From Hydrogenophaga sp. SL48 (GTDB taxonomy: Bacteria; Pseudomonadota; Gammaproteobacteria; Burkholderiales; Burkholderiaceae_C), in assembly GCF_021729865.1 (NCBI RefSeq), contig NZ_CP063400.1:1674001-1738000 (forward strand): a DNA stretch of 64,000 bases. The letters run 5' to 3'. The notes under the pieces are model-generated. The model saw only the letters and a program-made list of their open reading frames with translations, had not been told where the DNA came from and ran no database searches. Position numbers and translations under genes: made by a program. Shown piece by piece: positions 1-8,408 of this stretch. How positions within the stretch are numbered: the first letter of the stretch is position 1; every line of letters starts with the position of its first letter.

Positions 1-286
1 CGAACACGCTCAGGTTGCCAAAGGGCTGCGGCACCTGGAAGGCGCGCGCCACGCCCAGGCGCGCGCGCTGGTGGGCGGGCAGCCCCGACAGGGCCTTGCC
101 GTCGAGCGCGATGTGGCCCGCGTCGGCCGCCACGGTGCCGGTGAGCAGGTGGAACAGCGAGCTCTTGCCGGCCCCGTTGGGACCGATCACGCCCAGGCAC
201 TGACCGACCGGCAGATCGATGTCGATGCGGTCGGCCACCACCACCTGGCCGTAGGCCTTGCACAGGCCCCTGACTTCCAGACTCAT
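1..286 (-). CDS. ABC transporter ATP-binding protein, branched-chain amino acid type (partial, 3' end outside window)
   Basis: This is the N-terminal 95 residues of an ATPase that powers a branched-chain-amino-acid-type (LivG-like) importer at the inner membrane. The Walker A motif GPNGAGKSS is visible at about residues 40-48, and the LivG-typical stretch ARAFQVPQPFGNLSV, which contains the Q-loop, closes the visible part. The ATG at 286 lies 10 bases after the stop of the periplasmic binding protein gene, so the two are probably co-transcribed. The permeases are not seen and presumably lie further left. The substrate is unknown, and the neighbours suggest an amide-like compound. Family assignment is firm; LivG rather than another ATPase of the same class is an inference. 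Confidence 0.88.
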   Translation of the reverse strand, partial: MSLEVRGLCKAYGQVVVADRIDIDLPVGQCLGVIGPNGAGKSSLFHLLTGTVAADAGHIALDGKALSGLPAHQRARLGVARAFQVPQPFGNLSVF

Positions 287-296
287 GGGGTGGGCC

Positions 297-1583
297 TCAC
301 TTGATCTGCGAGAGCAGTTCGAGCTTGCCGCCCAGCGGAATGGCCGGCGCCAGCGCGTTGTTCACCACCACCAGCTCGTAGGGGTGTTTCGACCCTGCGG
401 CCGTGCGCTTCCATTGCCCACCCGCCAGCGCCGTCCTGGCCACGCTCTTGATCGGGCTGTTCTTGAAGTCCACCTTGCCGACCACCGTGTCCAGGGTCAT
501 GTTCTGGATCGCGTCGCGCACCGCCTTGCGGTCGAACGGATCGCCCGCGGTCTTGAGCGCGTGCAGGCCCACCTCCCACATCGCGTGCACATAGCCCAGC
601 GGCTGCGTCCACTGGTTGCCGGTGGACTTCTCCCACTCGGCGGCCAGCTCGGCGGCGCTCTGCTGGGTCAGCGAAGAGCGGTAGGGGAAGGCCGGTGTCC
701 ACCAGACCTCGGTGGACATGCCGTTGCCCGCCGCGCCCAGGCCTTTGAGTGCGCTGGGGAACAGGAAGGCCGCGGCCACGGTGCAGACCTCGGGCTTGTA
801 GCCCTGCTGCTGCGCCTGCTTCCAGAAGGTGGCGAAGTGGCTCTCGTACATGAAGCCCGAGACGATGTCGGCGTTGGCCTTCTTGAAGCTCGCGATGGGG
901 TTGCTGAAATCGTCGGTGGCGACCTTGAAGAAGCCGCCGGTGGACTCTGTGTAGCCGGCCTTGCGCAGCGCGGGCGGCATGCCCGCCAGCGGGTCGGCGA
1001 AGGCGGCGCCGGGCGGGTTGTCGATGTAGAGCGTGCCGACCGACTTGCCGGTCTTGACGCTGTCCCAGAGCGCGGTGAAGGTTTTCACCACGTCGTCCGC
1101 ACCCCAGAAGAAATGGAACGAGAACGGGAAGCCCTTGCTGATCTTGCCGTTGCGCGCGAACAGGAAGGCCTGCCAGGGCGACATGGTGCTGATCATGGGC
1201 ACGCCGTGCACGTCGCAGAGCTGGCCGGCGGGTGTGGAGGCATCGCCGTCTTCCACCAGCATCAGGTCGACCTTCTCGCGCAGCACCAGCTCGCTGGCCA
1301 CCTGCACCGAGCGGTTGGGGTCGGACTGGTTGTCGCGCAGCACGATCTCCACCGGCACGCGCTGGCCACCCACCTCCAGGCCGTTCTTGAGCAGCTCGCG
1401 CACCTTGGCCAGGTGCCACTGGTCGGCCACGCCGAACGGCGCCCTGGGTCCAGAGAGGGCGGTGATGTAGCCGATGCGCAGCGTCTTCTGCTGCGCGATG
1501 GCAAAGCCGGGCAGGGCGCCAGCGGCGGTGAGCGCGACCGAGGTCTTCAGGAAGTCGCGGCGCGGGGCGGGGTGGTGGTTCAT
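297..1583 (-). CDS. Branched-chain-amino-acid-type ABC transporter substrate-binding protein
   Basis: This is a 428-residue periplasmic solute-binding protein of the Leu/Ile/Val-binding (type 1 periplasmic binding fold) family. The N-terminus carries RRDFLKTS followed by a short hydrophobic stretch ending GFAIAQQ, a twin-arginine-like signal peptide. The mature start resembles the family (LRIGYITALSGPRAPFG). It lies between a CobW GTPase gene (38-base gap upstream) and the LivG-like ATPase gene (10-base gap downstream), all on the minus strand. With the amidohydrolase upstream, the likely ligand is an amide, urea-like or ring compound rather than leucine. That substrate call is inference. Confidence 0.9.
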   Translation of the reverse strand: MNHHPAPRRDFLKTSVALTAAGALPGFAIAQQKTLRIGYITALSGPRAPFGVADQWHLAKVRELLKNGLEVGGQRVPVEIVLRDNQSDPNRSVQVASELVLREKVDLMLVEDGDASTPAGQLCDVHGVPMISTMSPWQAFLFARNGKISKGFPFSFHFFWGADDVVKTFTALWDSVKTGKSVGTLYIDNPPGAAFADPLAGMPPALRKAGYTESTGGFFKVATDDFSNPIASFKKANADIVSGFMYESHFATFWKQAQQQGYKPEVCTVAAAFLFPSALKGLGAAGNGMSTEVWWTPAFPYRSSLTQQSAAELAAEWEKSTGNQWTQPLGYVHAMWEVGLHALKTAGDPFDRKAVRDAIQNMTLDTVVGKVDFKNSPIKSVARTALAGGQWKRTAAGSKHPYELVVVNNALAPAIPLGGKLELLSQIK

Positions 1584-1621
1584 GGTGCTTGCTCCGGGAA
1601 AAGGAATCGAAACGGGGACGG

Positions 1622-2686
1622 TCAGGTCGGTGAGGGCACGGCGCGGGCGCCGGTGAACTTGTGCAGCGTGTTTTCAATCACCTGCTGCTCCATGCCTTGG
1701 GTGATGAACACCAGCCGCGAGCGGCGGTCGGCGTCGGGCCAGGCCGCAAGGGACACCGGGGGATGGACCAGGTGCTGCGCGGCATGCACCACGAGCGGTC
1801 GCACGGGGCTTTCGGCGATGTGGATCAGGCCTTTGAAGCGCAGCAGGCGCTCGCCGCGCATGGCCGTCAGCAGGCCGAGCCAGTGCCGGAAGGCCTCGTC
1901 TTCGAAGGGTTCGTCCACGGTCAGGCAGAGGGTCTGGATGTCGCTGGCATGGGGAGGGTGCGCCCGCTGGAACAGCGAGCTGGTGATGGCCTTGGTCGCG
2001 CTGAACAGCCAGGTGGCTGCGCCCGCCGCGGGGGTGTTTGTCAGGTGCTGAGCGAGAAAGGGGTTGTCGAGGTTTTCCAGGTAGAGCAGGTGCTCGGAGC
2101 GCAGCGCGCCGTGGTCCACCCGGTGCAGGGGTGCGCTGGGGTTGATGCGCCCCAGGCGCTGCTCCAGCTGTTCCCGTGCCACCGCTTGCACCAGGTCGCA
2201 CTTGCTCAGCAGCAGCGCGTCGGCCACGGCCACCTGACGCCGGGCCTCCTCGTGCTGGTCGAGGGTGGCAAAGCCGTTGAAGGTATCGACCACCGTGACC
2301 ACGCCCGCCAGCCGGAAGTCGCGGGCGAGCGCCGGATGGGTCGTCAGCGTGTGCATCACCGGCAGGGGGTCGGCCAGCCCGGTGGTCTCCACCACCACTC
2401 GCTCGAAGCTCAGTTCCTTGCGTTGCCGGCGAGACAGCAGGTCTGTCAGGGTCAGCGTCAGGTCCTCGCGCACCGAACAGCACAGGCAGCCGCTCTTGAG
2501 CAGGCGCACATGGGGCGCGACGTGCTGCACCAGCAGGTGGTCCAGCCCGGTCTCGCCCAGCTCGTTGATGATCACGGCGGTGTGGCGCCACTCGTCGCGC
2601 TGCATCAATTGCTGCAGCAGCGTGGTCTTGCCGCTGCCCAGAAAACCGGTGATGACCGTCACCGGCGTGCGCGGGTCGGTGGTCAT
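1622..2686 (-). CDS. CobW/G3E-family GTPase (putative metallochaperone)
   Basis: This is a 354-residue P-loop GTPase of the COG0523/CobW family, which delivers metal ions, often zinc or cobalt, to target metalloenzymes. The P-loop GFLGSGKT is at residues 14-21 and the family metal-binding CxCC motif (CLCC) at residues 67-70. It is followed by the switch/Walker B stretch VVVETTGLADP and an SKCD guanine-specificity motif in place of NKxD. A typical CobW C-terminal domain completes the protein. The ATG overlaps the amidohydrolase stop by 4 bases (ATGA), so translation is probably coupled. The overlap suggests it metallates that amidohydrolase, which is inference from context. Confidence 0.9.
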   Translation of the reverse strand: MTTDPRTPVTVITGFLGSGKTTLLQQLMQRDEWRHTAVIINELGETGLDHLLVQHVAPHVRLLKSGCLCCSVREDLTLTLTDLLSRRQRKELSFERVVVETTGLADPLPVMHTLTTHPALARDFRLAGVVTVVDTFNGFATLDQHEEARRQVAVADALLLSKCDLVQAVAREQLEQRLGRINPSAPLHRVDHGALRSEHLLYLENLDNPFLAQHLTNTPAAGAATWLFSATKAITSSLFQRAHPPHASDIQTLCLTVDEPFEDEAFRHWLGLLTAMRGERLLRFKGLIHIAESPVRPLVVHAAQHLVHPPVSLAAWPDADRRSRLVFITQGMEQQVIENTLHKFTGARAVPSPT

Positions 2687-4326
2687 GCGCCAGTCTCGTG
2701 TACGCAGCGGCCTTCGAACCACGTCTGGAGCACCCGTGTCTGGCCGAGCTCGGCAGGGTCGATGTCGAAGACCCGGCGGTCCAGCACCGCCAGGTCGGCG
2801 GATTTCCCGGCCTGGATGGAGCCAGCCCGGTCCGCCAGGCCGGTGGCCTGGGCGGCGTTGATGGTGTAAGCGCGCAGCGCGTCCTGCACGCCGATGGCCT
2901 GCTCGGGCACCAGTGCGCCCTCCAGTCGGCCCGACGGGTCGCGCCGCGTGACCATGCCCTGCATCGCCGGCCAGGGATTGGGGTCGGGCACCACAGGCCA
3001 GTCCGAGCCGCCGGCGATGAGCGCGCCCGCGTCGAGCAGCGAGCGGATCGGCGCCATGCGGTCGACGACGGGCTGCGCCACCGTGGTGCGGATCGCCTCG
3101 ATGATCACGCTCGGGAACCACAGCGGGGGCGAGAGGTCGGCCACGACGTTGAGCTCGGCAAAGCGCGGGATCTCGGCCGGGTCGATGAAGGTCGCGTGCG
3201 CGATGTGGTGTTGCAGCCCAGGGCCGTTGAAGCTGCGCAGCACATCGATGGCGTCCAGCGCCGCGCGCGTGGAGGCGTCGCCGGTGCAGTGGATCTTGAC
3301 CCGGATGTTCTTCTGCTCGCAGTCGGACAGCACGCGGGCCAGCTGCGGCACGGTCAGTGTGGTCCCGCCCCGGAAGCAGCAGCCGTGCACCGCATCGGCC
3401 AGGTAGGGCTCCAGCATGGCGGCGGTGCGCGAGGTGGGCACGCCGTCGAGGAAGATCTTGCCCGCGTCGGGCAGGAAGTGCCGGGTCCGAAAATCGTCGC
3501 GCAGGGCTTGCAGTTCGTCCGGCATTTCGCCGGGCGCCAGCGGGGCTTCCGTCATGGGCAGGGACCCCATGACCCAGGCGCTCAGGCGGCCTTCGTCGTC
3601 CAGGGTCTTGAGGGCGCGCATCACCGCGCGTGTCGTCAGGGCCTCCTGCATGCCGGTGACGCCGACGGCGTTCAGGCGTTTGACGGCGTGCGCTGCGGCC
3701 TCGACGTCCAGTTGTGGCGCCGCGTCGAGCGCGCGCGCCACCGCGATCTCCACCAGGCTGCAGGCGGCCTCCAGCAACAGGCCGGTGGCCTCCCCGGTGG
3801 CCGGATCGCGCACGATGCTGCCGTTGGTGGGGTTCGGGGTGTCGCCGTCGATGCCTGCGGCAGCCAGGGCCGCGCTGCTCACGAAGCGGTTGTGGTGGGA
3901 GTCGTCCCGCAGCATCACCGGGCGTCCGCCCGCGGCCTCGTCCAGGCGCAGCCGGGCGTTGCGATCGATCTGGCCGATCAGCGCCGAACCCCAGATGCCG
4001 CCCACGATCCATTCGCCAGGCGCCTTGCCAGCGGCGGTCTCGCGAACCGCGTCCAGCACCTGATCCAGGCTGAAGACGGGTGGCACGAACATCTCATAGA
4101 GTTCCGCGCGGCCGGCCCAGACAAAGTGGTTGTGCACGTCCAGAAGACCCGGGGTGACCATCTCTCCGGGCAGGCGCACGAGTGGCGCGTCCGGCAGGGC
4201 CTGGCGGGCGTCCTCCATGGAACCCACCGCCACGATGCGCCCGTCTCGGACCGCAATGGCCTCGGCCCACGGGCGGTTTTCGTCCATGGTGCAAATCAGG
4301 GGGTGGTGCAGGATGATGTCTGGCAT
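2683..4326 (-). CDS. Amidohydrolase family protein (YtcJ / N-substituted formamide deformylase-like)
   Basis: This is a metal-dependent hydrolase of the Amidohydro_3 (YtcJ) family, 547 residues from the chosen start. It shows the beta-strand 1 metal-binding HxH-type motif (LDVHNHF), a mid-protein HCTGD segment and the late catalytic-aspartate motif GGSDWP. There is no signal peptide, so it should be cytoplasmic. I chose the ATG at 4326 because the homologous region begins there (PDIILHHPLICTMDE). An in-frame ATG at 4368 with an upstream AAGGGTGG would add 14 residues. It is the first gene of a minus-strand operon with the CobW chaperone and ABC importer genes, and is divergent from a LuxR regulator 95 bases away. 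The exact amide substrate is unknown. Confidence 0.88.
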   Translation of the reverse strand: MPDIILHHPLICTMDENRPWAEAIAVRDGRIVAVGSMEDARQALPDAPLVRLPGEMVTPGLLDVHNHFVWAGRAELYEMFVPPVFSLDQVLDAVRETAAGKAPGEWIVGGIWGSALIGQIDRNARLRLDEAAGGRPVMLRDDSHHNRFVSSAALAAAGIDGDTPNPTNGSIVRDPATGEATGLLLEAACSLVEIAVARALDAAPQLDVEAAAHAVKRLNAVGVTGMQEALTTRAVMRALKTLDDEGRLSAWVMGSLPMTEAPLAPGEMPDELQALRDDFRTRHFLPDAGKIFLDGVPTSRTAAMLEPYLADAVHGCCFRGGTTLTVPQLARVLSDCEQKNIRVKIHCTGDASTRAALDAIDVLRSFNGPGLQHHIAHATFIDPAEIPRFAELNVVADLSPPLWFPSVIIEAIRTTVAQPVVDRMAPIRSLLDAGALIAGGSDWPVVPDPNPWPAMQGMVTRRDPSGRLEGALVPEQAIGVQDALRAYTINAAQATGLADRAGSIQAGKSADLAVLDRRVFDIDPAELGQTRVLQTWFEGRCVHETGA

Positions 4327-4421
4327 GGCGATTGCTGAGAGGTTCGGGTTGATAAAAATGAAGCGCATGGCAGGGAATCCACCCTTGCAGTGCGTCGGTT
4401 GCTCGTTAATCTCTGCGCACC

Positions 4422-5555
4422 ATGTCGATCACCCCACCCGCCTTCTTGAGAAAACCCGACGAGCTGATGCTGGATGTGTACGCCGGTGCCGCGCAGCCGG
4501 CGCGCTGGGTGCGGTCGATGGACGGTCTGTGCAGCCTCACCGGTGCGCATTCGGCCGTGGTGCAGGCCTTCCGTTTCGAGGGAGGACAGGCGCAGGTGCT
4601 GTGGTCCGCGCAGGACTCGCGGACTCGGGCGGTCACCTCGGTGCAGTCGCCCGAACTCAACACCGGTGACAACCCGCGCCTGGAGCAGCGCCGCGTGCTG
4701 CGCGGGCTGGACCGCGTGGCCTGCGACGAGCTGCTGTTCGACCCCGACGACGAGGCCCGCCCCCGGCTGCAGCAGCGGCTGGCCACGCTGGGCCTGGGCC
4801 GTTTCATCGGCACCCTGCAGGACGTGGGCCGGGGCGTGTACCTGGGCCTGGCCCTGCACCGCGCGGTGCATGACAACAGCGACTTTTCTGCCGAGCACAT
4901 CAACCGGCTGGCCGACCTGGCACCGCACATCGGGCAGGCATTTCTGCTGACCGATCAGCTGCGGGCGTCCATGGAGCGTGACGAGCGCCTGCGCGACCTG
5001 CTGGACACCCTGTGTTTCGGCGTCGTGCTGTGCAGCGAAAACGGCCGCGTGCAGTGGGTGAACCGGCAGGCCACGGCCCTGCTGACGCCCGGCGCGGCCC
5101 TGTGCCTGCAGGGAGACCATCTGTATGGACGCATCGCCCAGGACACCCAGTCGTTGCTGGCGGCACTGTCGGCGGCCATGCGCGCGGGACCGCAGCGGGT
5201 GGGCTATCTGCGGCTGGGCCAAGGCGCACAGGCCTTGCATGTGGCCATCCGGCCCGGCGACGACCCGGCCTCGCTGATGCTGGTGCTGTCTTCCGCTGCG
5301 GTGGCGCTGGAAATGCCCGCCGGCGCCCTGGAGAACCTCTTCGGACTCACCCCCACGGAGGCTCGCCTGCTGGGTGCGATCGCGACCGGCAGCACCGTGG
5401 AAGCGTACGCACAACAGCGTGGCGTCTCGGTGGGCACCGCCAGGGTGCAGCTCAAGCAGATCCAGTCCAAGACAGGACAACACCGCCAGTCCGACCTGGT
5501 GAGGCTGGTGCTGTCGTCTGCAGCGGCCCATCTGACGGTCCCTCGCCAGGTCTGA
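4422..5555 (+). CDS. LuxR-type helix-turn-helix transcriptional regulator
   Basis: This is a 377-residue regulator. The C-terminal 65 or so residues form a LuxR/GerE helix-turn-helix (LTPTEARLLGAIATG, then AYAQQRGVSVGTARVQLKQI and SKTGQHRQSDLVRL). The N-terminal 300 residues have no motif I can name and probably sense a ligand (GAF/PAS-like, unproven). It is transcribed divergently from the amidohydrolase operon across a 95-base gap, so it is the natural candidate for that operon's regulator. It ends two bases from the convergent outer-membrane protein gene. Confidence 0.85.
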   Translation: MSITPPAFLRKPDELMLDVYAGAAQPARWVRSMDGLCSLTGAHSAVVQAFRFEGGQAQVLWSAQDSRTRAVTSVQSPELNTGDNPRLEQRRVLRGLDRVACDELLFDPDDEARPRLQQRLATLGLGRFIGTLQDVGRGVYLGLALHRAVHDNSDFSAEHINRLADLAPHIGQAFLLTDQLRASMERDERLRDLLDTLCFGVVLCSENGRVQWVNRQATALLTPGAALCLQGDHLYGRIAQDTQSLLAALSAAMRAGPQRVGYLRLGQGAQALHVAIRPGDDPASLMLVLSSAAVALEMPAGALENLFGLTPTEARLLGAIATGSTVEAYAQQRGVSVGTARVQLKQIQSKTGQHRQSDLVRLVLSSAAAHLTVPRQV

Positions 5556-5557
5556 GA

Positions 5558-6499
5558 TCAGAACGACCACCCGGCGCGCACGGCGACCTGAGTGCCCTGG
5601 GTGCGGTTGCGGGCGCCGAACTCCTTGTAGACGTGTGCCCAGAACACCGGCCAGTCTGAACCGAGGTCGAAGAAGCTGATGGCCGGGCCCAGCGCCATCA
5701 CGCGGGAGCGGTTGCCGTCCTGGAAGCGGGCACCATTGACCTTGTCGTCGCTGAGCTGCTGGTTCAGGTAGCCACCGACGCCGAGGGTCCAGGGACCCAC
5801 GTGCTGACCGACGGCGAACTCGTGCTGGTACTCGACGCCCGAACGGTACTGCGTGTCCTTGTTCTTGCCGTGGACGTTCAACTGGATGTTGGACGACACT
5901 TCCAGCCCGGTGGGGCCGATCCAGGTGAAGGACACGGCGGGTGATGCGGTCCAGTGGTTGGAGCCCGAATTGATCAGGCGGTCGGCCTTGTACGAGCCGG
6001 TGGGCAGCTGCAGTTCAAGCCGGCCGTTGACGAACAGGCCGGGCGAGGGCGTCCACTTCACCACCACCGGGGCGACGGTGATGTCGCCCACGGCGGCGTT
6101 GGTGCCCTTCAGGGGCAGCGGCCCGACCGGTGTGGGAATCGTGAGCCGGTTGCTCATGTCCAGGTAGGGCACCACGGCCATGAAGCCGTAGGTTCCACCG
6201 AGCAGCGGAACGTCGGTGGTCTTGACGATGGCCAGCGATGCGCTTTGGACCTTGAGCTTGATGCCGACCGGGGACCGGCCCCCCCGGGTGTCGCGAAGTT
6301 GGCTGGCGCTGTAGCTGGCGCCGCGCAGGCCGACGGTGGCGGCGAGCGACGACGGGGGCAGGGTGCCCGCGCCGAATTCAAAGATGCCGATGGGCGTGAT
6401 GGGGGCGCCGTTTTCGACGCTGTGGGCGGTGGAGGCCACGCACGCAAGGGCGATGGCCATCAGGGGATGGGTGAGGTGGATGGCGGGTTTGCGGTGCAT
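5558..6499 (-). CDS. Outer-membrane protein of the phenol-degradation MetA family (Phenol_MetA_deg)
   Basis: This is a 313-residue protein with an N-terminal signal peptide (MHRKPAIHLTHP, a hydrophobic segment, then AHSVENG) and alternating beta-strand pattern through to a C-terminal aromatic residue (VAVRAGWSF), as expected of an outer-membrane beta-barrel. The sequence resembles the 'MetA-pathway of phenol degradation' protein family, often annotated as a transporter. These are thought to pass hydrophobic or aromatic substrates, but most are uncharacterised. It converges with the LuxR gene with no room for a separate terminator. Confidence 0.8.
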   Translation of the reverse strand: MHRKPAIHLTHPLMAIALACVASTAHSVENGAPITPIGIFEFGAGTLPPSSLAATVGLRGASYSASQLRDTRGGRSPVGIKLKVQSASLAIVKTTDVPLLGGTYGFMAVVPYLDMSNRLTIPTPVGPLPLKGTNAAVGDITVAPVVVKWTPSPGLFVNGRLELQLPTGSYKADRLINSGSNHWTASPAVSFTWIGPTGLEVSSNIQLNVHGKNKDTQYRSGVEYQHEFAVGQHVGPWTLGVGGYLNQQLSDDKVNGARFQDGNRSRVMALGPAISFFDLGSDWPVFWAHVYKEFGARNRTQGTQVAVRAGWSF

Positions 6500-6579
6500 G
6501 GGCTGGCCTCTGGGTGGTCTGTGTGGGGCGGACTGGAATCCGCAGACCAGAGGTTAGGCAGCGCAGGGGCACGGGGCAC

Positions 6580-6825
6580 CTACCAAACGGGATAGGTGGC
6601 GACTGGGGTTTGTATGGGGTCGACGAAGCTGCGGCGGGACCCGCCTTGCAATTCAGGGGAGGACTTTGCTTGAGCGTTCCTGAACAGCGCCTCGGATTCA
6701 GCCAAGGCGGGCGCCTGCTGGCCCATGGAAGCCGCCACCGCGGCCGACTGTTCAACCCGCGCAGCGTTGTGTTGGGTGGTCCGGTCCAGTTGGGTGACCG
6801 AAGTACCCACGCCGTTGATGCTGTT
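6580..6825 (-). pseudogene. Remnant of a methyl-accepting chemotaxis protein (C-terminal tail only)
   Basis: The minus-strand frame contains INGVGTSVTQLDRTTQHNAA followed by VEQSAAVAASMGQQAPALAES and ALFR. This is the very C-terminal end of the signalling domain of methyl-accepting chemotaxis receptors common in Comamonadaceae. Immediately upstream (about 6826-6900) the similarity dissolves, although short receptor-like words occur in another frame, suggesting a frameshift. The rest of the receptor is absent and the NMO-like gene follows directly. I therefore call it a decayed fragment, not a functional gene. Confidence 0.6.
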
Positions 6826-6900
6826 GCAACTGGCTGGCTTGGTTTTCCGCGCAGGGGGAAGGTCTTGATGGCCTTGCGCGATCTGGTGTGCTGAGTTTGA

Positions 6901-7842
6901 TCAACCTGCAGCCACAAACTCCGCCCGCAAGGTCTCGACCAACGCTGCAACCGAAGGAATCGACGTCACGCCAGACACCGCGTGGCCCGCGCTCCACAGG
7001 TCTTGCCAGCGCTGGATGACCGCGGTATCGGCGCCACCCCCGAACTTGGTCCTCGCCTCGGCCACCGTCACGGTCTCGTCCAGCTCGGCCGGATTCAGGC
7101 CCACGCGCTCGATCGAGGGCTTCAGGAAGTTGGCCGGCAAGCCGGTGAAAGCGCGGGTGACCAAGATGTCGTCGAGCGAGGTCTCCGTGAGCATCTGTTT
7201 GTAGGCCTGTGCACCCAGGCTCTCGCCCGTGGCCACAAAGCGCGTGCCGAAGGAGCCCAGGTCGCAGCCCAGCACCGTGGCGGCCTTCAGTGCCACGCCA
7301 TCCGACATGCCGCCAGCCAAAACAATGGGACCATCGAAGATCGCCCGCACCGCGCGCACGAAAGCAAACGGATTGGCCCACCCGGTGTGACCTCCCGCGC
7401 CCGCCGTCAGCAACACCAGGCCGTCGGCGCCGGCTTCGATGGCGCGTTCGGCATGGTGCACCGAAGCCACGTCGGCCAACACCAGGCAACCGCCATCGTG
7501 CAAGGCCGGGATCACGGCGGCGGGGGAACCCACGCTGGTGATGACGACTTCGGTGCGGTGCTGAACGATCAGCTTCGCTTCTGCCATCACACGCACCGGA
7601 TCGCGCCGCATGATGAGATTGGGGCAGAAAGGCGCACGCCGGGGGTTGTCGGAAGCGGCACGACTCAGGCGCCCCAGCCAGTCACCGAACTCGTCCAGCG
7701 ACGCGCAGTTGGCGGTCGGAAAGGCGCCCACCACACCGGCTTCGCAGGCGGCGGACACGAGTTCGTAGCCCGACACGCGCAGCATGGGTGCGGCAATGGC
7801 GGGAATGGTGAGGCGGTCCAGAAAAGGCAGTTTGTTCATCAT
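6901..7842 (-). CDS. NAD(P)H-dependent flavin oxidoreductase / nitronate monooxygenase family
   Basis: This is a 313-residue TIM-barrel flavoprotein of the nitronate monooxygenase (2-nitropropane dioxygenase) family. Visible hallmarks are the start PAIAAPMLRVSGYELVSAACEAG, the FMN-binding region GADGLVLLTAGAGGHTG, the glycine-rich segment VLAGGMSDG, and GTRFVATGES. These enzymes oxidise alkyl nitronates or act as enoyl-reductase-like flavoenzymes; the substrate here is unknown. It lies 5 bases downstream of the truncated second family member on the same strand, implying the two were once an operon. Confidence 0.88.
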   Translation of the reverse strand: MMNKLPFLDRLTIPAIAAPMLRVSGYELVSAACEAGVVGAFPTANCASLDEFGDWLGRLSRAASDNPRRAPFCPNLIMRRDPVRVMAEAKLIVQHRTEVVITSVGSPAAVIPALHDGGCLVLADVASVHHAERAIEAGADGLVLLTAGAGGHTGWANPFAFVRAVRAIFDGPIVLAGGMSDGVALKAATVLGCDLGSFGTRFVATGESLGAQAYKQMLTETSLDDILVTRAFTGLPANFLKPSIERVGLNPAELDETVTVAEARTKFGGGADTAVIQRWQDLWSAGHAVSGVTSIPSVAALVETLRAEFVAAG

Positions 7843-7847
7843 TGATT

Positions 7848-8408
7848 TCAGCTTGCGTGTGCTTGAAAGGCGTTTCGTGCCTCTTCGATCAGGTTCGAGA
7901 CAATGGTCGACATCGGCTCGATGCGCTTTGCAAAAGCAATGGCGGGCCCGAGCGACAACATGCCCTGGTTCCAGTCGCCGGTGGCGTAGCAGCCATCGCG
8001 CACCGTGGTGCCTTTGATGAGGTCACCGAAGGCGGCGTGGTCCAGCACTCCCGAGCGTTCGAGCGCTTCGATCTTGTGTGCGGTGTCGTTGCGCAGCACG
8101 CGCCAGGTTTTGCCGAGCGACTGCAACACCCGCACCGTGGCGTGTTCATCGCAGGTCAGCAGATGCGCCTTGTAGTCGTGGTGCGCACCGATCTCTTCGC
8201 ACACCAGAAGGCGCGAACCCATCAGCACACCGTCCAGCCCCTGAACCAGCGCGGCGGCGATTTGCCGACCGTGGCCGATGCCGCCGCCGAGCACCAGCGG
8301 AACGCGGAACTGGCCCACGGCCAACGCCCCCATCAACATGGATGGCAGTTCGTTGACGCCGGGGTGACCCCCTTCCTCCATGCCGATCAATGCGACGGAT
8401 TCGAGCCC
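7848..8408 (-). pseudogene. Second nitronate monooxygenase-like gene, 5'-truncated at the IS5-family element
   Basis: The minus-strand frame encodes the C-terminal half of a nitronate-monooxygenase-like flavoprotein. It reads GLESVALIGMEEGGHPG at its truncated edge, then LGGGIGHGRQIAAALVQGLDGVLMGSR in sequence, and ends EARNAFQAHAS. Homology stops at about 8400-8408, where the transposase reading frame of the IS begins on the opposite strand. The frame stays open further upstream only as antisense of the transposase. The N-terminal 150 or so residues with the start are missing, and do not reappear beyond the IS, where an integrase lies instead. This is gene loss by rearrangement, not simple insertion. 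Confidence 0.75.

Noticed and set aside
258..2051. Long plus-strand open frame (597 codons) opposite the binding protein and CobW genes
   Set aside because: It is antisense to two clear genes, has low-complexity GC-driven composition and no protein family pattern.
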